A DNA stretch of 64,000 bases, taken from assembly GCA_026182355.1 (NCBI GenBank), contig JAPFBL010000170.1, positions 444,001-508,000 of the forward strand. The letters are read 5' to 3'. Source of the stretch: Hermatobates lingyangjiaoensis (taxonomy: Eukaryota; Arthropoda; Insecta; Hemiptera; Hermatobatidae). Each line of letters opens with the position of its first letter. Positions within the stretch are counted from its first letter, which is position 1. Made by a program: the position numbers and the translations under genes. Positions 28,301 through 40,025 of this stretch are shown here, one piece after another. Below the pieces are notes generated by a model. That model did not search any database, was not told the DNA's origin, and saw only the letters and a list, made by a program, of their open reading frames with translations.

Positions 28301-30384
28301 GAGAATATACTATGAATGATGATGCTAATGATGAAAGCATCAGAGATGATGTAGGATGATGAAGCGAAGAAAAAGAAATGGAAAAAAGTGTGCCTTCAAC
28401 AAAGAATAATGCTATGAAGGAAAACTTAGGAACAAAGAACACTAATGTTAATTTGAAATGAACAAATAGAAAGAGAAACATTCAAGAGGCATTGATGGGG
28501 AGATATTGAAACGTCATTAGTGATTAATGAAAAATACATTAAGTCTTCACCACAAGGGCTTAACACTTAGTGTTAAGTAACCACAACGCGTTTCGAACAC
28601 TTAGTATTCATTATCATGTACATCTACAATATAAAGTTTATATTGTAATCTATATATATATATATAAATTAATGTGTGTCTGTCTGTATCCGATAGATTC
28701 AAAAACCAAACACCCAATCACCATGAAAATTTGAGAAATTATTAGGTATATCCCCGGGAAGGTTTAAGTAATTTTTTTTTTAAAATCAGATTTTCGTGGT
28801 TCAGGTTCTCCCGAAGAAATTATATAAACTGAAATTTTGTTTTCGAATAATAAATTACCTGCTCTACTGGTCGAATTTTTTTATATTGCTTTCATTGACT
28901 TGGACAGTTTTTAAGTAGAATAAAATTGTTATTTAGAGGTTTATTTAAAAAAAATTGAAATCTTCTAATGAGTTAAGATGATATATTAGAAACATAAAAT
29001 TGTTAAATGTAAAAAATTAACCCTAATCAAAAATATATTTTCTTTTTGTTTTTTGATAGGAAAACAAAAAGTATTGTATATTTACAAGCGCTACAATAAA
29101 AAATATATTTGCAGAATATTTTTTATATCGAGAAGTATGAAACAATATTCTAATAGATTAATATATCATGGAATCAATGATTTGATTTATCAGTTTTTGC
29201 CTAATTTTAGGCAAAAAATACTTAAGTAAATATGCTTAGTAATTTGTACTAAGTATAAATGTACATGACGTGTATGTTAAAAAAGCAGAAGGTAATACGA
29301 CATTCACTAACAGTTGGAGGTACGATGTTCGCAGCGTCAGCTAGTATATACTCGTACAATTAACAATATAAAGTTTATATCTAGATGTACCTGATGATGA
29401 ACATTAAGTGTTCGAAACGCGTTGTATAATTAAATCTTTATGGTGAAGACTTTATGTATTTTTCCTCACTAATCATGAGTAAATACCACACAATAACTGC
29501 TTGCATGCCACGTGATATTGAGATGTGTTGTTAAATACAACAAAAATTAAAAACTCTCTAGAACAAAGAAATAGATTTCATGTAATCGTAAATAAACATT
29601 TCTCGAAATATTAATTTGGAAAAGAATTAATACTTAAATGTTAAATAATCAAAAAAAAAAATAGAATTTATAATTGGTAGCACAGTACATGTTCGTGCTC
29701 CGTCCTGCGATGTGGGGAGATCTCTCTCACTTCGTCTTCTCTTCTAGTCTACTGCTGACGAACAACAGTTCGAAATATTGAATTCTGTAAGTGTTCTTTT
29801 TATTCTTTTTTCTGTGTCGTGCTTTGTGTAATTTAAAGTTTTATAGTCCTTGTGAACCGTTTCTTATATTTAGTATAAGTATATATATACACTTTTTCGA
29901 TGAAAATACGATCCGAAATTTCAATGTGCATAAAGAAACATTGAGAAATTGAAAACACTTAAGAGATAGATAATACTTCATTGTACTAGTTTTTATGCCT
30001 TCATCTTATATATTTTTCATTTATTTAATTTCTTTTAAGTTTTATTCTCTATTTTTTATTAAAGATTAGTCCATAATTTTTATTTATTTTTGTATTATTT
30101 CTTCTGTTCATCCTTAGTTTTTATTTTTTATTATTTTATTTGTTTTTGTGTTTACTATTATTTTTCATATGCCTATTTTAATCAAAATTGATTCCTGTCT
30201 ACCTTATTCTGTGTGACTGGGCGCGTATGTGGCAACATTGTTGGTCTCCAACCGTCTCTGTACCAGTGCGCTTGGTTTCTCTCTCTTACCTCTCCTGAAG
30301 ACGGTTCAACCGAAAATTAGAGACTGTAAGTTAGTGTTTTCAATTTCTCTATGTTTCTTTATATACATTGAACTATATATAATA

Positions 30385-30415
<31 letters not shown>

Positions 30416-30877
30416 GTTCAATATAGACAAAGAAACATAGAGAAATCAAAAGAACACACTTACAGTCTCTAATTTTCGGTTTGAACCGTCTTCAGGAGAG
30501 ATAAGAGAGGGAAACCAAGCGCACTGGTTCAGAGACGGTTGATTTCTCTATGTTTCTTTGTCTATATTGAACTATTTTTGTCCGTTTTGGATCGTATTTC
30601 CAACGAAAAAGTGTATATATATATATTTTATTAAAAATTATGCCAATTTTAACTTTTGTTCTTTTCCGAAGTTTTAATTTTTCAAGTTTTCTCACTATGG
30701 ATTTCCACCTTTCTGGTAAAATATAAAGTAATTCACCAAAACATTTATTCTTGACTTCCATTTTATTCACTAACAAGTTTTAACTATAACAAACAAATTA
30801 ACAATTATAAATTGGTTAAAATTGGCATAATTTTTAATAAAACATGTTTGATTGAAGGTCTGCTCCCAAAATACACA

Positions 30878-30914
<37 letters not shown>

Positions 30915-31102
30915 ATTTCACATAAACACGTGAAACAACAATCAATGATCAAACCACAATAAGAAATTGGAAAACAAGACTAAGAGCTTTCAACCGTAAC
31001 AAGCGGTCTTCGTCAGAGTTGGGTTTTTGACTCTGACGAAGACCGCTTGTTACGGTTGAAAGATCTTAGTCTTGTTTTCCCATTTCTTATTGTGGTTTGA
31101 TC

Positions 31103-31146
<44 letters not shown>

Positions 31147-34100
31147 ATATATATATAATGGGTTTCCCAGAAGTCACGCACAATGTAGATTTGTATAAAA
31201 TAAAAACATATAATATTATTTTATTGATATGTGTTTATTGATAAAAAGCAAATATAAATATTAATTTTATTGGTCATAATCATAAGAGATGCTCAAATTG
31301 TTCCCCCTTGGTATTGACACATGCTTTAATTAGAAGAGATGAATGAACCACTTATCATTAATGCATGTATCAATGCAGAGGGGGATCACTTTGAGCATCC
31401 GTATTGATTATCATCAATCAAATTCATATGTCTTCTTATAATATTAACATGGTTAATACATGTTATGTACTAATATACTTGTTACATATTAATACATGTT
31501 ATCGTATTAACATGTTACAGAGTGTCCCAGAATTCTTGCACTACATGGTGCACGACTTCTGGAACACTATATATTGTTCTAGTGAAGAACAAGCCTTTAT
31601 TGTTCAATCACTTTTCAAATTTATTATTGAAGCCGTATAAAAATAAATTTGCGATATCATTCATTGAAAGTTGTTATTTATTTGTTATTATTTTTTGATT
31701 CTTGTCTACCTTATTCTCTGTGACCGGGCGCGTATGTGGCAACATTGTTGGTTTCCAACCGTCTCTGTACCATAATACATGAATAACATTGAATAACAGT
31801 TCGGATGCTTATTAATTTTAATTTTTTTTAAAAAAAAAGAAGGTAAAATTAAGTAAAACTCTTAATTGGGACGAACTGACAAACCTGTCGATAGCAACAG
31901 CAGGTAGACCAGTGGTAAACAAACAGAGTTGTGAATTATAATGTATAAATATAATAACACTGTTTTCCTTTTTTCTTTATCGAGGTTTGGTCTAGCTTCA
32001 AAAATACAACACCTTTAAGCCGACGTTTCGTCTATATTTATAGATATTTTCAGGGCTACATCAATACAGAATTTAATTATAATAACATGAAAAGTAATTA
32101 TGTTATATTACAAATATAGACGAAATGTAGGCTTAAAGGGTGTTGTATTTTTGGAGCTAGACCAAACCTAGCGATAACCAAACCTAGTGATAAATATATG
32201 TGGCGAGATAAGAAAACATATAAATATAATATAAATCATTAGTTGTGCAATCCGTAATTGTGTGGTATTTACTCATTCTTAGGTAAAATGGATAAACCAA
32301 CAAAACGGATCTGTTTCCTACTAGTTGTTTTCACTGGACCAACCCGTCAGTACCACATCCTTGGGTATGTCTTGAATTCTCTTAATGAATTTTATTATTT
32401 CACTCTAATTTTGTAACTGATAAGATATAATTTGTATTATAGTGTCTTCCTGATGATGAACACAAAGTGTTCGAAACGCGTTGAATAAAACTTCATTTGA
32501 GTGGAGACTTTTGTTGGTTTATCCATTTTACCCCAGAAATATAATATACATATGTACTTATATATAATTATAAAAGTAAATGTAAACGGTTTTTTTTTGC
32601 TACTATTACAGTTTTAAAAAATAAACTCCTGAATGCCATACGTTTCTGTTTTATTTAAAACCTTCCTCATTGGCCTACAACATAAAAAGAATACACCAAA
32701 TGACTCATACATTAATGCATACAATAGATTGTTACGTAATAGATCGTGTTTCTTACCTCTGTAAGTTTCATTATTTCTACTTATGATATAATTGTAACGA
32801 TCTATTGTATATATGTATGAACGATTTTGTCTATTGTTTTTATGTCGTAAGCCAATCAGGTCAAATCGCTTTTAAATAAAACCGAATCGTTTGGTATTCA
32901 GGAGTTTATTTTTTAAAACTATAATACTAACCGAAAAACTCGATTTACATTTAATTTTATTCTATCAGACGGTAGACTAGAGTGTAATATACCCTGCATT
33001 GCCATTGTGTATATTTCACTGCAGATGTTATGTAATGAATAGTAAAATCTTGTTATTTTTTAAAAAAAAAATAATTACCATAGTTAGTTCCACCCAAAGA
33101 AAAGTTATACAACGGTCCATATGTTTCTTTGTATCTGAATGTCTCTAGTTTTCAGTTTATCTGTCTTTTTAGCAGACAGAGCCAGACAAACTTTGTGTTT
33201 TGTATATACAGATTTACTTTCATCAATGTCTAAATCACGGTAAGAAATCACAATTAGAAATCAGAAAAGTTCTGATTTAAGGTTTAGACTTTAATTTTTA
33301 TTTCACATGTTTATTGTGAAATCTTATATTTACTTTTATGTATAGATATACCGTTATTGATTGCGCTTAATCCCTTATTTGTAATATCATAATTTTGTAA
33401 CTGTTTGCATTAAGTCGCGTTAGGCAGTATTATTGACTTATTGTTGTGGCATTGGCAATATAGGTTGACTCTTTGTACTAGAGTTCCTGCTGTCTTATCT
33501 TTTACGTGAGACCGAAAAGCCCAGCTTATCCAAGAACAAGTGCAGGAAATGAAATAAATTGAAAAGGCACTACTAAATCACTAAATTCATACTAAAAACT
33601 AAAAGACATTGTAGGTTTAGTGTAAAAGCTACTACTAGTGTATTTGTATTTAATTGAATTTTATATGAATTATTAAATGTTGAAAGGAGGTTAGCCTGAC
33701 ATATATACAGATGGATTATCCACGACAGTTGCATAAAAGTATTTTACTGTTTTCCATCTAGTTTCTTGTATGTAATCAACAACCTCAAACAAATGATTTG
33801 TTTTCACCATTTCCTTAAACACAATTGTATCTCATTTAATACTATCTGTTTATTTTCTTTAATTGTTTAATACCATATATTTTTATCATTATGTTCAAAG
33901 TAAAACATAGTTGAAACATATAGTTTTGACATTGAAAATGAAGTTGTTGAGTTGTCTGTTCAGGCAATGTGAGCATGCTGGATGACGAAGAAGACGGGTT
34001 CTTAGAGCTGGAGAGCCTTAGGAAAGGACTCAAGTCCAGATTGGAAGAAGTCGTGTTTGATTTACCAAACATCGACAGCGAAAGGTGAGTGATTTGAGTT

Positions 34101-36929
34101 TTAATAAAACGCCATTCATAGCGAAGTAAGTCAAACGATTCATTTTATTTATTAATTATTTAATAATGTTGTTAATTAACAACAAATATTTGTTATTTAA
34201 TAAACAAAAATGTTGTTTATGAAACAACAAGCGTTTTTTTAAAATAAAGAATAAGAACAATGGGTAATTTATGATCCTTTTGTGGTTCTCTTGTTAACTG
34301 AATTTTTGTTTCTTTTCTGTTAGTTAGTATTCCGTGGATGTATTTGTCTTGCTTTACTTATGTCGTTAATAAATTGTTTTTTAAGTCTTTTTTGTTTCTT
34401 TTCTGTTAGTTAGTATTCCGTGGATGTATTTGTCTTGTTTTACTTATGTCGTTAATAAATTGTTTTTTAAGTCTTTAAAATGCCAAACAACTTTTGGTGA
34501 TACGTCGGCATATAATTAGGAGTTTAATGTTTATGTCCAAAATCAAAATTATGGCCAAAAATGTTCTGTAAAAATCGATGTTTGTTCATTGTTTTCAAGT
34601 TTAATGGAAATACTTTTTTACATCAATATTATTGAGGATGGAATTCTAGGAGGTGGTGGTAGAAGTGTAATGGAGATATACATGCACAAAAATAATAACC
34701 GATTATATTTATATATGGTGCATCGAAACTCACAATGTCGGTCTATAATATTTATTTATCTCTATATATAAAGTTTGTGAGATTCTTTGTTTGTTTGTTC
34801 ATCCATTTTCCGTTGAGGTAGAGACCTGAAATGAAATATATATTAATTATTACCTGAAAAATATTGAATGCAAGAAAATTATCACTATATTCCAAAAATT
34901 GGAGCCAGGGTAGCAAGTGTCTTGCGTGCTCGCTGATGACAGTAGTGCAAATATATTATAAATAAGTGTAACAAAATGTATAATAAACTTTTACATTTTA
35001 AGAGGGAGGTTAAAAAAGAATAACTTCAGAAACAAACTTGAACACAACTGTCAGATAAAAAATATGAATGTTCTAAGGTAATATTATAAAGACACATTCC
35101 TTTCATTAATGTTATTTTATGTTAGGTAAATAAATGAATATTTTAAAATTTTGTTTGTTTTAAATATATTTGATTGTGTATGTAACTTGAATTGATATTT
35201 TATTTATTTTTGTCATAAAATAAATGATTTGTTTTACTTTTAAATGATTTTTATTTTGCTAAATATACTTACTGTGCATATATATTGAATCATGTTAAGA
35301 ATACTATATCAAGAGCTTGGGTCATATAAGAATCTGTTTCCGTACCTTAAGAACAAGAAACAACAAAATTATTCCTGTCACTCATGTTCAGTGAATTAAT
35401 TTCAATACCTATTGTTATAATTTCTGAGTGACACAAAATAATTTTCAGTTCTACACATTTTCTAATTAATTTTTCCAATTTTTTTCACATAGCACTTTCA
35501 TGAATTTCGAACAAGATCTTGTAAGGTAAATCTTGTCCCAAATTTATGGAAGTGCTACGTGAGATAATTAGAAAATGTTTAAAGCTGGAAATTAGCATTT
35601 GTTTCAATAGAACTTATACATATTTTTATAATACATCTAAATTCTCTGTATATCTGTTTGTTTCCAATGAATTCCAAATTAACTTAGCTAATATGTACTA
35701 ATCCGAGCGAACCGCGCGTATAACTACTATAGTAGATAGATTATAAACACGTAAAAACAATTATTTGCTCCTACCCGTATGCTTGGCTGACCTGATAGTA
35801 CAAATGTTTTAAGATTCCACTGTACGTTCCTTAGACGCTTTTAACAATATCTTCGTATTTTCATGTGCCAAGTGCTTTGTATTTCCTCATATCGTAAACT
35901 AACCTTACCTTATAAGACAATTTTGTAGGTCTAGTTTTTACTAACAAGATAACAATCACCTTTATATATGAAGTTAATAGAAATTCATTTTTTTTTTTAA
36001 AAAAAATACAGGAGAGCTTTTACTTGATGTCTAGTTTTTCTTGAATATTTGAGGTAATGCATGTGATTTATAAACTTATACCAATTTCCTTTAATAGAAT
36101 GCATGAACGACTAATCCTGAAGTATTTTAAAAATGAAGTTATTTTAAAAAAAAAAACTTACTTTAGTACCGATAATTAAAACTTGATTATTCATTTTAAC
36201 TTTATAACTCATGTAATGTCGTAAACGTTGAATTAAAAACCAGAATCTTTTTCGTACTTTTTAGTTCGGAGAATGAGTAATTTTTTATGGCTAAGTTAAA
36301 GAAAAAAAAAACTCAATAATAAAATTAAGTTTAAAATATTTTATAACAAATTTTTGACGTACTTCTAGAGGAAGAGCTTTTGCTTGTTTATTCATTATTC
36401 ATATTTAATTTAATGAATTATTATTATTAGAATAATGTTCTTTAATGTATTAAACAACTTGATAGAGTTCATTCCTGCTGCATCCGATAAATCATGATTG
36501 TCATTTTGTTGTGTTTTAAGTTTCAGGGACTGTATTCTCAGTTTGAAGATCTACTCTGGAGTCACTCGACTGGTCTCATCTAGAGTTCAGTCTCTTTGTG
36601 TCCATCCGAGTACTTCTAAACGGGTTATTTTTGCCGGCTCTACCATAGGTTCAATCGGTGAGTAGTTTATATATATATATAATTGTTCTTTATTGACCTT
36701 TGATCTTCTCTTTATATTAATCTTTACTAATCCTTTTAATCTATTAATATCAATAGACTATCTCATCGATTTTAATTTAACATGTCACTTGGCCAACTCC
36801 TTTTCCAGTTGAACCCTGTTAGCAGGAGGTTAGTTCGTAGGATCGAATCTCTCAGTCTTAAGATCGTGAATGCCGAGGCTGCGGTTAATTTTAATGATAC
36901 CTGTTTAAAAGAGGATCTGCTGCCTATTT

Positions 36930-36972
<43 letters not shown>

Positions 36973-39900
36973 TTAAACAACCACAATAAACAAATATATA
37001 TTAGATACAATGCTCTAAGGTCTTTCGTTACAACATCATCAGAGAGCTAAAAGAACGAAACCAAAAGGGTTGTAACGAAAGGCCTTAGAGCATTGTATCT
37101 AATATATATTTGTTTATTGTGGTTGTTTAAATCATATATTATATCAAGAGTTATTGTTGATTATTAATTTTTCATATATATATATTTTAAAGAAATGTTT
37201 ATTTCGTGCCAGAAATTGAATTTAACTGTACTGTTCACTAAAACTTGTGGTATTTATTATTAATAGAGTAAGTACTGTGTATTTAGTTTGTAGGTTTTAT
37301 CTTTTGTACTTTCAATGTCATCCACTTGTTTTGTGTATACACATTTCGTAGCTTGTTGATTATTCGCAAATAATAAATTCAAAACTAATAATAACGTAAT
37401 ATAAATTCAAAATAAAATAAAACACGAATGAAAACAATACACTATGATTCACTTTCAATATTTCGACCGGTTTCAATTTTAAGAACCGGTTGTTTGGTAG
37501 AAAATATCGGTTTTCAATGTATGAGTAACACTAAAAAAAATTTGAAAATGACAAATGTAGCCAAATGTACCAGATTGATGAAAACACTGTTGCAAGCGAT
37601 TTGGTTATTCGAATCATATCGGTCCGATTTAATAATATGGTTATTATAAATATAATATGGTTAATAATATAGATATTATAAAAATATGAAAATATATTGT
37701 TTTTATTTATTCGAACCCTTTGCTGAATAACTCGTTTCACTATTATAAAAATATTTACATCCTTATATGTGTAAATTATACATAAATAACGAATAATTGT
37801 TTTTAAAGTTATTTAAACCTGGTCAACTATTATTTCTTTGTTCTACTAAATTGCATAAAAAAAATTTTAGTATGAATAAAATTGAACAGTAAATAATTTC
37901 AGTCAAAAACTGTTTTTAATCACTTTAAATTTTCTGATAAAATTTTTTGTTCGAATTACAGAATATTCGAGCAGAAATTTTTTTTTTATAAAAATTCGAA
38001 ACCGGTTAAAACCGGTTTTCTGAAAAAATTACTATTCGAATACCGGTTTTCTAAAATGTCGGTTTTGTATAAATCCTAATTTCGACCTTATTAATGGTCG
38101 TCATCAGGAAAGGATGTGGTAAGGCGAGAATATGAATCAGCTGAAGAGTTGACAGAATGCAGACAGGTCATAATGAAAATGAAAAAGTTACAAAGAATAA
38201 CTAAAAAAGTGCAATATTTCCTGGAGGAATCAGCATCTGAGGGCAGACTTAGTCAGTCCCTCGGCCTTCTCCAAACAAAACAAAAAAGAATAACTAAAGA
38301 AGAAAAAATGAACTAGACAGATATAAAATATATAATCATATATAAAAAATACATTACATAAACTATACACATTAAATATATAATAATAAATTAAAATAAT
38401 ATATTAATAAAATATTTAATTAGTAAAATATAAAAAGGGTAAACATAGAGATACAATGCAATGTTGACGATTCAGGTTAATATGTAGTTGGTATGTTTGT
38501 TAATATAATTAATTATATTCTAATTAATATATATAAACCCTAGGATTTATTCATAGGGTTCATTGTAGCTGTATAAATTAAGATTTAGTTAATTAAAGGT
38601 AAATGTTTAACAGTTTGTCTCTTGCAGGCATCCTAGATTTGGACAGCACGTCGTCTAAGTCCTCAGTAGAGGTCCACCCACATCAGAGACCAGTCAACTG
38701 CTTGTCAGTTTGTTTGAATAATCCCTGTAAACTGTATTCTACAAGTCACGATGGTACTTTAGTCTGCGCTGACATAGAAGCTTTGCGGTTCAATTCGGTA
38801 CTACACTCTACTTTAATTAATATTAGATTTGTAAGATTATTTGGAAAAGAGAATTGGGTTTCATTATTTAACTAAAACTTTTAATATATGCATATTATTA
38901 TTACCACTGAGGTTTGTATGATTTATATTATTAATATGGCAAACCGTCATACCTCGTAAGATGATCTTGGAGATAGTTGGAGCGCTTTCGAACGTTATCC
39001 ATCTTCCATCGCAACTAACCTACTAGGTTAAAGAGGAAGGTTAGTTGCGATCGAAGATCGACAACGTCCGAAAGCGCTCCAATGACTCCAAGATCATCTT
39101 ACGAGGTATGACAGTTTGCCATATTAATAATATAAAAGTTTTAACAGTTATTTACGTTTATTTTATCCATTTTCTTTGTTTTAAGAATATTCATTAAGTT
39201 TTTTTTTAATTCCTATAAACTGTATTGCTGACACTAATATAGTGCAATAACAAAACTATATATAATTATTAAGTATCACACTGATAATTTAATTTGCACT
39301 TGAAGAATTCTGATGAAAAAAGGGCTTAATTGTTTTCTAGTAATATAAGTAGTAATATGAATAGAGTACTGCCAGTTTGAACAGGATATACACAAGTTCA
39401 AAATCGAAGGAGAGTAACATACAAATTAAGGAACAACCTGGGTTATCTGCCGTTGCGTCTCTCGTTTGCTAGGTCTCTGAAGATAGAAAATTTTCGAAAA
39501 TGTTGTTTACTAAGTGTTTCATAATCTTCTTCGGTTTTGAACTAATATCAAATAAAACACTATACATAACTAGCATTGTAGGGTAAAAAGCTAATGAAAT
39601 GGTCTCCATATATAAAAATTTAATGGTATAAACAACGTGTTTCGAACACTTAGTGTTCTTCCTCAGGCATTAACTCAAAAATACAATGTCATCAGAGAGT
39701 TATATATAGTACAAAATAAAAATAAAATAAAATAAGGAAGAGAGTACGAACCTAAGGGTGAGTGTCAGTGGTTCAACTGACTGGGAATAGGATGGACGTG
39801 GGTGAGGGTATGGGGTACATCTATTTCATATTAGAAGGCAGGTACATTTCATTGTTATCTTTTTTTTTCCTAAAGGTTATTCTGAGCCTTTACATTTGAT

Positions 39901-39990
39901 CTAAGACTAAGTGTAGGAAACATATTGAAAATATAACACAGAGAACTATAAAGAAATACAAACAAATATAAGAATAAGGAGAAAATAGAA

Positions 39991-40025
<35 letters not shown>

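Larger units (their letters stand above)
22326..33963. other. WDR76 intron 4 (11.6 kb), repeat cluster
   Basis: The largest intron. From 22860 to 32930 it is almost continuously built of foldback families A-F and H, (TA)n tracts, a SINE and nested repeats, listed individually. 22330-22850, 31165-31980 and 33230-33960 hold nothing I recognise. Confidence 0.6.

Noticed and set aside
38116..38316. Lysine/glutamate-rich 66-residue open frame
   Set aside because: It follows a terminal-repeat element, has no splice sites in phase with WDR76 and no family similarity that I recognise.
38798..38875. Extension of WDR76 exon 7 to the stop after 38870
   Set aside because: The frame stays open past the weak donor, but exon 8 joins in phase and continues the blade, while the extension has no similarity.
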